From an uncultured Bacillota bacterium (GTDB lineage Bacteria > Bacillota > Clostridia > Christensenellales > QAND01), in the NCBI GenBank assembly GCA_905188085.1, contig CAJJKN010000008.1, positions 1-64,000 of the forward strand: 64,000 bases of DNA, written 5' to 3'. The notes under the pieces were generated by a model. That model was not told where the DNA came from and did not search any database. It saw nothing but the letters and a program-made list of their open reading frames with translations. A program made the position numbers and the translations under genes. Shown here piece by piece: positions 44,064-52,586 of the stretch. Each line of letters starts with the position of its first letter. Position 1 is the stretch's first letter.

Positions 44064-44129
44064 TATCTTAATAGATATCACCTGTAAGTCAGCCGCCGTT
44101 TGGGCGGCGAAAGAGAGGAGTTTTTGGCT

Positions 44130-45173
44130 ATGAGCATTGTAACTATCGTAGGCGCCGGCATGATGGGGTCCTCCATCGGCTTTCCCGCCCGGGAAAACGG
44201 CCACGAGGTACGCTTGGTCGGCACCCATCTGGACCGTGAAATTATCGACCATGCCCGCAGCACCAACACGCATTTGACCTTAAAGCGCACGTTTCCGGAG
44301 GGCTTTAAGTTTTATCAAATCGAGCAGTTGGAAGAAGCCATGGAAGGGGCCGATGTTTTGGTCGGCGGCGTCAGCAGCTTTGGCGTAGATTGGTTTGCGG
44401 AAAACATTCTGCCCAAAGTGCCGGAAAGTTTGCCGGTATTGTCCATCACCAAAGGCATGCAGGATCTGGAAGACGGTTCCATGATCTCTTTCCCCCATCT
44501 GTATGCCCAGCGCCTTGGCGATAAAAAGCTTTGTCTAAACGCCGTGGGCGGCCCCTGCACCAGCTATGAGCTGGCCGATCACGACCCCACCCTGGTTGCC
44601 TTCTGCGGGCCGGATATTGAAGTGCTGCGCCGGTTGAAAGCCATTTTTGAAACGGAGTATTACCACATCTGCCTGTCCACGGATGTAACGGGCGTGGAAT
44701 GCGCCGTAGCCATGAAAAACGCCTATGCGCTGGCCGTATCGCTGGCCGTCGGCCTTTCCGAGCGCATCGAAGGCGTGGGCGGCACGCTGCACTACAATTC
44801 CCAGGCGGCGCTGTTTGCCCAGTCTATCCGCGAAATGCGCCGGTTGCTGTCGTTGATCGGCGGGCATGATGACAACATCGTCTACGGCGTGGGCGATTTA
44901 TACGTCACCATCTTCGGAGGGCGCACCCGCAAAATCGGCACGCTGCTCGGCCGCGGCATCTCCTTTGACGACGCCATGGCGCAGCTCAGCGGCATCACGC
45001 TGGAATCCGTCGTCATCGCCACCCGCACGGCCCGCGCTGTGCGCAAGCTGATCGAGCGCGGGCTTACCACCGCGGATGATTTCCCCCTGCTTTTGCATAT
45101 TGATGACATCATCAACCACGGCGCAGAGGTCAACATCCCCTGGGAAAAATTTGAAATGGAGACCGTGCTCTAA
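44130..45173 (+). CDS. NAD(P)-dependent glycerol-3-phosphate dehydrogenase-like protein
   Basis: GpsA-family dehydrogenase, 347 residues from the ATG behind AGAGGAG. N-terminal Rossmann fold with IVGAGMMGSSIG, the mid-segment SITKGMQDLEDG, a GGPCTSYELADHDPT loop, and the catalytic Lys in GVECAVAMKNAYALAVSLA. Canonical GpsA has GAGSWGTALA and GPSFAXEVA at these points; the different loops mean it may be a paralogue acting on another hydroxy-acid phosphate rather than the phospholipid-synthesis enzyme. It is a single-gene unit with promoter and terminator. Confidence 0.8.
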   Translation: MSIVTIVGAGMMGSSIGFPARENGHEVRLVGTHLDREIIDHARSTNTHLTLKRTFPEGFKFYQIEQLEEAMEGADVLVGGVSSFGVDWFAENILPKVPESLPVLSITKGMQDLEDGSMISFPHLYAQRLGDKKLCLNAVGGPCTSYELADHDPTLVAFCGPDIEVLRRLKAIFETEYYHICLSTDVTGVECAVAMKNAYALAVSLAVGLSERIEGVGGTLHYNSQAALFAQSIREMRRLLSLIGGHDDNIVYGVGDLYVTIFGGRTRKIGTLLGRGISFDDAMAQLSGITLESVVIATRTARAVRKLIERGLTTADDFPLLLHIDDIINHGAEVNIPWEKFEMETVL

Positions 45174-45188
45174 AAGCCCATACAAAAA

Positions 45189-45209
45189 GGAGGCATTTGC
45201 CTCCTTTTT
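45189..45209 (+). terminator. Terminator of the GpsA-like gene
   Basis: GGAGGC/GCCTCC stem with a four-base loop and a T tract; A-rich on the opposite side. Confidence 0.88.
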
Positions 45210-45232
45210 CTTTTTCCCTTGGTTTTAGCCCC

Positions 45233-46705
45233 TCATCGGATGGGCAAAAATGCGTCCGCCCAATCAAAGGTGGGTTCAATGGCCCATTCCCCGCGCGGAT
45301 CCAGATAGCCCCATTTTCCATCCTTTTCCACCGCCCACAGCGAATGGTGATAGTCTATCGGGTAGTTAATATCTACCGTGATTTCCTTTTCCGTCCCGTC
45401 TGGGCGGATGAAACGATAACCCATTATCTTTGCTACTTTCCCTAAATTATAATCCGAATTCTCTGGATAATACTCTGTAATCACCCCACTTTCAGGATGA
45501 TAGGCTTCGTAATACTCATTTTCTTTCAACGCAATAGGCCCTGCCACAATCTCGCCTTGGCGATCCAACACGATAAGCTCCTCATCATAAGTCGGATAGC
45601 CATATTCATCCTTTTTACCTGTATCAGTCGATACTTTTAAAGCCGCATACCCACTTTCGTCATAGTTTGAAAGGCGATAATAATCATATTTTTTGGTTAG
45701 TTTTTTGATTATATCCCGTTCCGTGCAGATCGTATTCATGCTCTCATCGATCACTCTGTATTCATATTCTCCCTGATTGTTCTTCTCTACTAACTGTGCG
45801 CGGCCCGCCCAAAAACCGTACGTGCTGAAATTTTTGGATTTTAAGAGAACTTTCCCATCTTTCGTAACATATCCATTTGTAGATGGTTCATCCTCGGTAA
45901 AAATACCTTCTTGCATATCAAACATTGCAATGCCATTTACAAAAGCATAGATTACGCCGTCGAACTCGAATATCAGTTTCCCTGTTCCATCCAAAACATT
46001 ACAGTGAGATTTCAGGCCACTTCCTGTATATACCCCGTATTTTGTATAGGCAATAATCCTGTCTTCATTGATTGGCAGAACCGCTTCATACGTTACCGGA
46101 ACGATTTCCTTTCCATTTTTATCAACGCATCCGTATTTTTCGTCTTTATAGACCAGCGCAAGCCCCTGATTAAAATCACAAGCCTCATCATAGATAAACG
46201 GAACCGCTTCATTCCCTTCCGGATCTAAAAACCCGTATTTTCCCTCTTTGCAGACCAGCAGCCGGTCCTCCACAAAATCTCCGTACCAGCCGTTTTCCCC
46301 CGTCTGAATTTCAAATACCTTTTCCCCTTTTGGGTTAATGAAATATTCTTTTACCTTACTTTGTGAACTTTCATAAACCGGGGCTCTGTTGTTTCTAAAC
46401 GGAAAGGCCCGGTCAAATTGAGGTTCAATTACATACGCTCCTGCCGGAGAGATATACCCCCATTTCCCGTTTTCTTTCACCGCCGCCATACCCTGGCTAA
46501 ACGGCTCTGCCTGCTCATATTTTGGTTCTATCACCCATTGTCCCTGCGGATCGATAAACCCCACTTTCATTGAATCGCCCGTTTTTACTCCGGCAATCGC
46601 CAAAACATCCCCCATATAGATTGTCGACGCTTGCTTTTTCGGCGCACAGCCGCACAGCAAGATTCCCGTCAACACCAAACACAGCCATCCAACTCTTTTT
46701 TTCAT
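45233..46705 (-). CDS. WG-repeat lipoprotein
   Basis: A 490-residue surface lipoprotein from the ATG behind GAGGAG; an upstream extension would overlap the preceding gene. Lipobox LLCGC (Cys near 20). The body consists of WG (KWGYI-type) beta repeats, for example VGFIDPQGQWVIEPKYEQAE, NGKWGYISPAGAYVIEPQFD, KYGFLDPEGNEAVPFIYDEA, KYGCVDKNGKEIVPVTYEAV and a last DGKWGYLDPRGEWAIEPTFD. The central part (about 180-420) is more divergent. WG repeats build propeller- or solenoid-like scaffolds; no enzyme motif is seen. It follows the secreted-protein gene by 11 bases, so the two form an operon. Confidence 0.87.
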   Translation of the reverse strand: MKKRVGWLCLVLTGILLCGCAPKKQASTIYMGDVLAIAGVKTGDSMKVGFIDPQGQWVIEPKYEQAEPFSQGMAAVKENGKWGYISPAGAYVIEPQFDRAFPFRNNRAPVYESSQSKVKEYFINPKGEKVFEIQTGENGWYGDFVEDRLLVCKEGKYGFLDPEGNEAVPFIYDEACDFNQGLALVYKDEKYGCVDKNGKEIVPVTYEAVLPINEDRIIAYTKYGVYTGSGLKSHCNVLDGTGKLIFEFDGVIYAFVNGIAMFDMQEGIFTEDEPSTNGYVTKDGKVLLKSKNFSTYGFWAGRAQLVEKNNQGEYEYRVIDESMNTICTERDIIKKLTKKYDYYRLSNYDESGYAALKVSTDTGKKDEYGYPTYDEELIVLDRQGEIVAGPIALKENEYYEAYHPESGVITEYYPENSDYNLGKVAKIMGYRFIRPDGTEKEITVDINYPIDYHHSLWAVEKDGKWGYLDPRGEWAIEPTFDWADAFLPIR

Positions 46706-46716
46706 CGTCTTTCTCC

Positions 46717-47394
46717 TCAACCTATATACCCTTGAATAAATTCCAGCTGTTCTCCAAACGGTTCCGCCATTGTTTCTATGACTTTGACAAACGTCGGTGC
46801 CTTTTCTTTGTCCGGACACCACATGCAAAACGTATCATACTGTCCATCTATCACATACGCTGCTACAAACGTGCCTCCGTCACATCCACCATTTTTTAAA
46901 TCCTCTGTTTTGATTTTTGGAAATTCCGTTCTACAAAAATCCTGCCATTCCTTCGCTTTTTCCCCTAGGTAAACATACGTCGTTGTGCTGGTAAACTGAT
47001 GCGTGCCCCCCTGATAATAGTATCCCGCTGCGCCCGACTGCCTATGAAGCGTCAGCCAACCTTTGTTTCCTTTGGCATCATAAACAAAACGAATGGATAT
47101 CGCATTATGGAAAGATGGCGAAAAGATTAACCGATACACATCATAGCCATAGAGCGCGGCCTGCGTTTTTAAGCTGCCTTCCACCAGGCCGTTTTTATAA
47201 AAGGAAATGCCGCTGTGCAGTGTGAACCCCGTTTTTTGCGTTTCAAGCTCATCGGCATGTTCTCCTGCGACCGAGCCGCGGCCCACATAATGCCCCTGGT
47301 CTACCGACAGCCGCTGATCCGGCATGTTCACCTGTTCCAAACCCAATACGCTCATCATTATGGCCAACACCAGACTAATCCCCAGTTTTTTCAT
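46717..47394 (-). CDS. Secreted protein of unknown function
   Basis: A 225-residue protein with an N-terminal signal-like segment (KKLGISLVLAIMMSVLGLE) and no lipobox. The mature part is rich in Tyr, Gly and Lys, with beta-like stretches (AISIRFVYDAKGNKGWLTLH, GGTHQFTSTTTYVYLG) and a C-terminal portion with three Cys (DFCR, GGCDGG, FCMWCPDK). No family was recognised. It is the first gene of a two-gene operon with the WG-repeat lipoprotein, so the pair may act together at the cell surface. Confidence 0.7.
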   Translation of the reverse strand: MKKLGISLVLAIMMSVLGLEQVNMPDQRLSVDQGHYVGRGSVAGEHADELETQKTGFTLHSGISFYKNGLVEGSLKTQAALYGYDVYRLIFSPSFHNAISIRFVYDAKGNKGWLTLHRQSGAAGYYYQGGTHQFTSTTTYVYLGEKAKEWQDFCRTEFPKIKTEDLKNGGCDGGTFVAAYVIDGQYDTFCMWCPDKEKAPTFVKVIETMAEPFGEQLEFIQGYIG

Positions 47395-47464
47395 CTTTCT
47401 CCCCCCTTATTTGCATCGTATCATGCCCCCTCCCACAATACAAGAACATTTTTGTTCCTAAAAT

Positions 47465-47495
47465 AAAAAAGCCCGGCATCGCCGAGCTCTTTTTT
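47465..47495 (-). terminator. Terminator of the cytidylyltransferase gene
   Basis: Minus-strand GCTCGGC/GCCGGGC stem (one mismatch, three-base loop) followed by six T. Confidence 0.82.
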
Positions 47496-47500
47496 CGTTT

Positions 47501-48214
47501 TTATTTCATCCAGCTGGCCTGTCCGCAGCTGAGCAGCGCTTTAAACAACTGAAAATCCTGCGCCGTGGTAATCTTGATGTTACGCTGTGATCCTTTGGCA
47601 AAATACTGCTCTTCCCCCAGCGCAGACATCACCGGGTTTACCGAGGATTTATCCAGGCAAATCCCCTCGCGAAACACCTTTTCATACGCCCAAACCAGCT
47701 TATGATAGGCATATACCTGCGGCGTCTGCACGCATTTTACCGTATCCCTGTCGATAGAATCCAGCGTTTTGTCGCCCTCCATCACCACGCAAAGCTGCTC
47801 TGTAAACGGCACGGCCGCCAGCGCGCTGCCGTGCGCTGCGCACACGCGGATACAATCGCTGATGGTCTCCGGCTCCACCATTGGGCGCACGGCATCATGC
47901 AGCAGGATGATATCGTCCTCCGCCGCAATGCCCTTTAACGCATCCACCGCGTTGCGGATGGATTCCTGGCTGGTATGCCCACCCGGGATCACGTCTTTCA
48001 TCTTGGTAATGTTAAACTGCTTGGCATACGCGCGCACCACATCATGCCAGCCCTCCAAACACACCACATAAATCTCGTCTATCTCCGGATGATGTTCAAA
48101 CGTTTCCATCGTATATACAATTACGGGCTTGTCCTCAATATGCAAAAACTGCTTGGGAATGTCCTGCCCGGTACGGTTGCCGCTGCCGGCCGCCAAAAGA
48201 ACTGCTCTGTTCAA
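47501..48214 (-). CDS. ispD: IspD/TarI-type cytidylyltransferase
   Basis: Nucleotidyltransferase of the IspD family, about 237 residues, forming CDP-alcohols: methylerythritol in isoprenoid synthesis (IspD) or ribitol in wall-teichoic acid synthesis (TarI). The CTP loop is AVLLAAGSGNRTGQDIPKQF, with PGGHTSQESIRN and LHDAVRPMV following; the late Lys segment is CVQTPQVYAY. The start appears to be a TTG (VLNRAVLLA) behind GGGGG; the open frame runs on upstream without a better site. No isoprenoid or teichoic genes are nearby, so the choice between IspD and TarI rests on family likeness; IspD is the default. Confidence 0.8.
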   Translation of the reverse strand: MNRAVLLAAGSGNRTGQDIPKQFLHIEDKPVIVYTMETFEHHPEIDEIYVVCLEGWHDVVRAYAKQFNITKMKDVIPGGHTSQESIRNAVDALKGIAAEDDIILLHDAVRPMVEPETISDCIRVCAAHGSALAAVPFTEQLCVVMEGDKTLDSIDRDTVKCVQTPQVYAYHKLVWAYEKVFREGICLDKSSVNPVMSALGEEQYFAKGSQRNIKITTAQDFQLFKALLSCGQASWMK

Positions 48215-48480
48215 AACCCATTTACCCCCACTATCGCAACGCCGATGGCGCATAATACACTCTATTGCTATCATACGGATTTTGCCCCGCTCTTTCAAGC
48301 CCAAAATCCGCCTTGCCGCCATCTGCCCGCAAAACAGCGTCCATCGCGGGTGTTTTGCTTGGCCCGTATCAGCTTCGCCCTAGCAGTCCGCCGGCCCGAA
48401 GTTTTCTCTTTGGCGCTGCCCTGTATACAAGTGCTCGCGCCTTCCTAATTTATATACAAAAGCGCCGCGCAATGTCTGTT

Positions 48481-48983
48481 TCACGACCGGCTCTTTTCTT
48501 CTTTGATTTTCTGCGTATATTTGAGCAGCGCCGTTTCAATCTGTTCATCGGAAAACAGGTAGTTTCCCTCTGCATCCGGGTCGTCTATGCCCGCTGTATA
48601 TTGCAGCAGCGCCCAGTATGTTTTCTCAATTTGATTGTCCTCATACAAGGCATCCGCCAGCGGCAAAAACCCGGCCGCCCAATCGGCAACTTCCTCTCGG
48701 CTTACTTTTTGCAAACTGTCCGCCAGCTTTGCCAATAGTTTTCCGCGCTCGGCAGGGTTTTGGCTGCCCCATCATACAGGCGGATCGCCTTTAATATCAC
48801 AGCATCGTCCGTTTCTTCCTCCAATGTGCAGGCAAATTCCAAATAGGCCCATGCCTTTTCATCGTCCGTCGTTCGGTCCGTTTGCTCTATCTTTCTCAGC
48901 GCCCATTGTGCCGCTTGCGTTCTGCTCGTTTTCCCTTCCAACACCTGCAGCAGCAGCTGCGTTACCGCATCCGTTAGGTTCAT
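48481..48983 (-). pseudogene. Frameshifted small gene (or overlapping pair) of unknown function
   Basis: Two minus-strand frames overlap by 34 bases: 48702-48983 (MNLTDAVTQLLLQVLEGK, with SRTQAAQWALRK) and 48481-48735 (ADSLQKVSREEVADWAAG, with NYLFSDEQIETALLKY). Reading the second frame upstream of its TTG gives PAERGKLLAKLADSL, which joins naturally to AAKT of the first, so one base slip near 48755-48770 would restore a single protein of about 165 residues. Each half has a similar helical pattern (R..AA.WA, R.EVADWA), pointing to an internal duplication. Either a frameshifted gene or a coupled pair; the former seems likelier. Function unknown. Confidence 0.55.
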
Positions 48984-49076
48984 CTTTTTTTCTCCTGCCT
49001 GTATTTTCTGTCCGTTGCGCTGTTATTCCGGCGCCGTTTTTCTCCTTATCACAATAGCCCGGTTGTTTTTTATAGC

Positions 49077-49100
49077 AAAAAAGCCCGGCCAAAGCCGGGC
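49077..49100 (-). terminator. Terminator of gap
   Basis: Minus-strand GCCCGGC/GCCGGGC stem with a four-base loop followed by six T. Confidence 0.9.
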
Positions 49101-49121
49101 TTTTCAATGCGTGAATTACGA

Positions 49122-50132
49122 TTATTCAGCGTCAACAGCAGCAGCGTGCAACAGCAGATCGCACAGCTTGTTGGAATAACCCCATTCGTTGTCGTACCAG
49201 GAAACCAGCTTCATGAAGTTGCCGGTCAGCGCGATACCAGCTTTGGCATCGAAGATGGAGGTACGAGCATCGCCGATGAAGTCGGAAGAAACAACCGCAT
49301 CTTCGGTGTAGCCCATGATGCCTTTCAGTTCGCCTTCGCTGGCTTCTTTCATCGCAGCGCAAACTTCATCATAGGTAACATCCTTAGCCAGACGGCAGGT
49401 CAAGTCAACCACGGAAACGTCCAGGGTCGGAACACGCATGGACATACCGGTCAATTTGCCGTTCAGTTCCGGGATAACTTTGCCCACAGCTTTGGCAGCG
49501 CCGGTGGAAGACGGGATGATGTTGCCGTTTGCTGCACGGCCGCCGCGCCAGTCTTTCTTGGACGGGCCGTCAACGGTCTTCTGGGTGCCGGTGGTGGCAT
49601 GAACGGTGGTCATCAAGCCTTCAACCAGGCCGAATTTGTCGTTCAATACTTTAGCCAGCGGAGCCAAGCAGTTCGTCGTGCAGGACGCGTTGGAGATAAC
49701 CTTCATGTCCTTGTTGTAGGTCTTGTGGTTTACACCCATTACGAACATCGGAGCATCTGCGCTCGGAGCGGAGATAACAACTTTTTTCGCGCCGCCGTTG
49801 AAGTGAGCGGAAGCTTTTTCCGTGGTGGTGAATACGCCGGTGGATTCCACGATGTATTCAGCGCCGCAGGATTTCCAATCGATGTCTTTCGGATCCATGC
49901 AGTTGAACACGGTAATTTCTTTGCCGTTTACAACCAATTTGCCGTCTTTAGCGGAAACTTCGCCTTGGAACTGGCCGTGTACAGAATCATATTTGAGCAT
50001 GTACACCATGTAATCCGGATCGATGAACGGATCGTTTACGCCTACGATTTCGATTTCCGGTTTGGTCATCGCCGCACGGAACACCATACGACCAATACGG
50101 CCAAACCCATTAATACCAACTTTCACTGCCAT
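49122..50132 (-). CDS. gap: Glyceraldehyde-3-phosphate dehydrogenase
   Basis: Glycolytic phosphorylating GAPDH, 336 residues. NAD-binding GINGFGRIGRMVFRAA at the N terminus, the active-site Cys151 in SNASCTTNCLAP, and the His of TVHATTGTQ. Asp at the end of the second strand region (VGVNDPF) is consistent with NAD preference. Codon choice looks more uniform than in the neighbours, as expected of a highly expressed gene. It is monocistronic here, not clustered with pgk/tpi. Confidence 0.97.
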   Translation of the reverse strand: MAVKVGINGFGRIGRMVFRAAMTKPEIEIVGVNDPFIDPDYMVYMLKYDSVHGQFQGEVSAKDGKLVVNGKEITVFNCMDPKDIDWKSCGAEYIVESTGVFTTTEKASAHFNGGAKKVVISAPSADAPMFVMGVNHKTYNKDMKVISNASCTTNCLAPLAKVLNDKFGLVEGLMTTVHATTGTQKTVDGPSKKDWRGGRAANGNIIPSSTGAAKAVGKVIPELNGKLTGMSMRVPTLDVSVVDLTCRLAKDVTYDEVCAAMKEASEGELKGIMGYTEDAVVSSDFIGDARTSIFDAKAGIALTGNFMKLVSWYDNEWGYSNKLCDLLLHAAAVDAE

Positions 50133-50257
50133 AATGAGTGCCTCCTTGGAGATTTGAGATTTATAGGTTTATACGAAACCTAAGAAAACATTTTCATACG
50201 CTTACTATACTAGCAAAATTTTAAAAAACTTGCAAGCGTGTTTGCAGGGGAAATTGC

Positions 50258-51367
50258 CTATTTTTCAGGATTTAATGCACTAAGCTCCGGCAAAACAAAT
50301 TCTCCGTCTTTGCGAACCAACACATCGTCAAAATAAATTTCCCCGCCGCCGTATTCCGGCGTCTGGATCAGCACCAGATCCCAGTGGATGGCCGAGGCGT
50401 TGCCGTTGGGCGCTTCATCATAGCAAGCCCCCATGGCAAAATGAATCGACCCTGCTATTTTTTCGTCAAACAGCGTATCGCACATCGGCTTTTTGATTTT
50501 CGGGTTCACGCCCAGCGCAAATTCGCCCACAAAGCGCGAGCCCGCATCGGTATCCAAAATTTCGTTGATGCGCTTTGTGTTGTTTGCCGTTGCCTTCACG
50601 CAGCGCCCGTTTTTAAATTCCAATACGATGTTTTCAAAGCGGAAGCCGTCCTCCACGCTGGGCGTGTTAAAGGAAATCACCCCGTTGATGCTGTCTTTCA
50701 CCGGCGCGGTATAGATTTCCCCGTCCGGAATGTTAAAGTGCCCGTCGCAAGGCACGGCCGGAATGCTTTTAATGGAAAACTGCAAATCCGTGCCCGGGCC
50801 TTTTACATGCACCCGGTCCGTCTTTTCCATCAGCGAAACCAGCGGCTTCATCGCCTCGCCCATGGCTTTATAGTCCACGCAGCACACATCAAAGAAAAAG
50901 TCCTCAAACGCTTCTGTACTCATCTCCGCCTTTTGCGCCGCTTCCTCGGTGGGCCATTGCAAAAGCGCCCAGCGGTTTTTGTGTTTTCTCATCACATCAT
51001 CCAGCGGCTTTGAAATGAGCCGGCTCATCATCGCCTGCGTTTCGGACGGCACATCCCCTGTTTCGTAGGCGTTGTGCTCCACATAGCAATACAGTGCGCA
51101 TTGCATTTGGTCCATCCGCTGGCATAAAAATTCGCTTTGCAGCTTGGCCATGGTTTCGTCCATTCCGCGGTTCACCGCGCGGCTTACCATGGCGTCCGTA
51201 ATCTGCACAAACGGCACGCCCCCCGCTTTGTATACCTGCTCAATGGCCGCTTCGGCAAACGCCGGCACCGGGTTTAACAGATTCATTGCCACATGGTCGC
51301 CCTTTTGCACGCCCATGGAATAGGTAACCAGCATTTCCGCCAGCGCATCAATTCTGGGATCCCTCAT
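50258..51367 (-). CDS. M29-family aminopeptidase (copy 1)
   Basis: Metallo-aminopeptidase of family M29, 369 residues. Metal-site segments of the family are visible: the Glu of NIPDGEIYTAPV, the Glu of FVGEFALGVNPK, the His of GSIHFAMG, then SAIHWDLVLIQ and the late Asp in IYFDDVLV. N-terminal domain with QKGDHVAMNL. It directly follows a homologous gene, 13 bases apart, and the two share long identical stretches (for example IHWDLVLIQTPEYGGGEIYF), so this is a tandem duplication. It ends with TAG, one of two intact genes in the window that clearly do. Confidence 0.92.
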   Translation of the reverse strand: MRDPRIDALAEMLVTYSMGVQKGDHVAMNLLNPVPAFAEAAIEQVYKAGGVPFVQITDAMVSRAVNRGMDETMAKLQSEFLCQRMDQMQCALYCYVEHNAYETGDVPSETQAMMSRLISKPLDDVMRKHKNRWALLQWPTEEAAQKAEMSTEAFEDFFFDVCCVDYKAMGEAMKPLVSLMEKTDRVHVKGPGTDLQFSIKSIPAVPCDGHFNIPDGEIYTAPVKDSINGVISFNTPSVEDGFRFENIVLEFKNGRCVKATANNTKRINEILDTDAGSRFVGEFALGVNPKIKKPMCDTLFDEKIAGSIHFAMGACYDEAPNGNASAIHWDLVLIQTPEYGGGEIYFDDVLVRKDGEFVLPELSALNPEK

Positions 51368-51380
51368 CGTTTTTCTCCTT

Positions 51381-52496
51381 TCAGCGCAGCTGATCCGGGT
51401 TCAGCCCGGCCAGCTCCGGCAGCACAAACTGTCCGTCTTTGCGGATCAGCGCATCGTCAAAATAAATTTCCCCGCCGCCGTATTCCGGAGTTTGGATCAA
51501 CACCAGATCCCAGTGAATGGCGGATACGTTGCCGTTGCCCACATCGTCATACGAGTTGCCCGGGGTAAAGTGAATGCTGCCTGCGATTTTTTCATCAAAC
51601 AGAATATCGCAGATCGCCCGGTTGATATTGGGGTTCACACCGATGGCAAATTCGCCGATATACCGTGCGCCTTCGTCCGTATCAAGATAATGATTGATTC
51701 TGTCCGTATCGTTGGCCGTGGCCTTTACGATTTTGCCGTTTTCCAGCGTCAGGCTCACGTTTTCAAATTTGAAGCCCTGCACCATAGACGGCGTGTTAAA
51801 CGTAATGGTACCGTTTACACTGTCTTTTACCGGCGCGGAATAAATTTCGCCGTCCGGAATGTTCTTTTCCCCATCGCATTTCATCGCGCCAATGCCCTTG
51901 ATGGAAAAGGTGATGTCTGTGCCCGGCCCTTTGAGGCGCACTTTGTCCGTTTTTTCCATCAGTTCCTTTAACGGATCCATGGCCTTAGACATCTTTTTAT
52001 AATCCAGATTGCAAACGGAGAAATAAAAATCCTCAAACGCTTCCGTGCTCATCTGTGCCTGCTGGGCCATGCTGGGCGAAGGATAGCGCAGCACCACCCA
52101 TTTGGTTTTGGGCAAGCGCGTTTCCATGTGCACCGGCTGGCTGTATACCCGGTTAAACATAGCGGAGGTCTCCTGCGGCACGTCGGTGGATTCAAAAATA
52201 TTATCGGAATTGCGGATGGCAATATACGCATCCATCTTTTCCATCTTGGCTTTGTCCAATTCCGCCATGATTTTGGCCTGTTCCTCCGTCATGCCCTGCA
52301 TCAGCTTTCTTTCAATCTTGGCATCGCTGAGCACCACAAACGGATACCCGCCCGCTTCATAGGCCTGCTCCACCAGCGCGGTTACCATCGCCGGATCATG
52401 GGCGGACATGGATATCCATACCTTTTCCCCTTTTTGCAGGTTCACCGAATTGCGAATCAGGTTTTTGGCCAGTTGCATTTGACGCGGATCTCTCAT
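51381..52496 (-). CDS. M29-family aminopeptidase (copy 2)
   Basis: Second M29 aminopeptidase, 371 residues, with the same metal-site segments (NIPDGEIYSAPV, YIGEFAIGVNPN, GSIHFTPG, SAIHWDLVLIQ, IYFDDALI). It is first in the two-gene operon. The pair differ mainly around residues 85-150 and in the His-flanking loop (FTPGNSYDDV against FAMGACYDEA), so they may differ in substrate range. The ATG is preceded by AAGGAAG. Expected role: cytoplasmic peptide breakdown for amino-acid fermentation. Confidence 0.92.
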   Translation of the reverse strand: MRDPRQMQLAKNLIRNSVNLQKGEKVWISMSAHDPAMVTALVEQAYEAGGYPFVVLSDAKIERKLMQGMTEEQAKIMAELDKAKMEKMDAYIAIRNSDNIFESTDVPQETSAMFNRVYSQPVHMETRLPKTKWVVLRYPSPSMAQQAQMSTEAFEDFYFSVCNLDYKKMSKAMDPLKELMEKTDKVRLKGPGTDITFSIKGIGAMKCDGEKNIPDGEIYSAPVKDSVNGTITFNTPSMVQGFKFENVSLTLENGKIVKATANDTDRINHYLDTDEGARYIGEFAIGVNPNINRAICDILFDEKIAGSIHFTPGNSYDDVGNGNVSAIHWDLVLIQTPEYGGGEIYFDDALIRKDGQFVLPELAGLNPDQLR

Positions 52497-52586
52497 AGTT
52501 GTTCTTCCTTTCCGTATTCTATAAATTCTTCAGTCGGCAGGCATAGGCCTGAGGTTTTTTCTTTAGTATGCCCCAGCGCCGTTTCT

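Noticed and set aside
44089..44106. GCCGCC/GGCGGC hairpin ahead of the GpsA-like gene as a riboswitch
   Set aside because: It is an isolated short stem without a T run, alternative pairing or conserved loop; at most it affects translation.
52505..52575. Hairpin with T run on the plus strand between the lipoprotein and aminopeptidase genes
   Set aside because: No plus-strand gene precedes it and the stem is only about five pairs, so a functional terminator is not supported.
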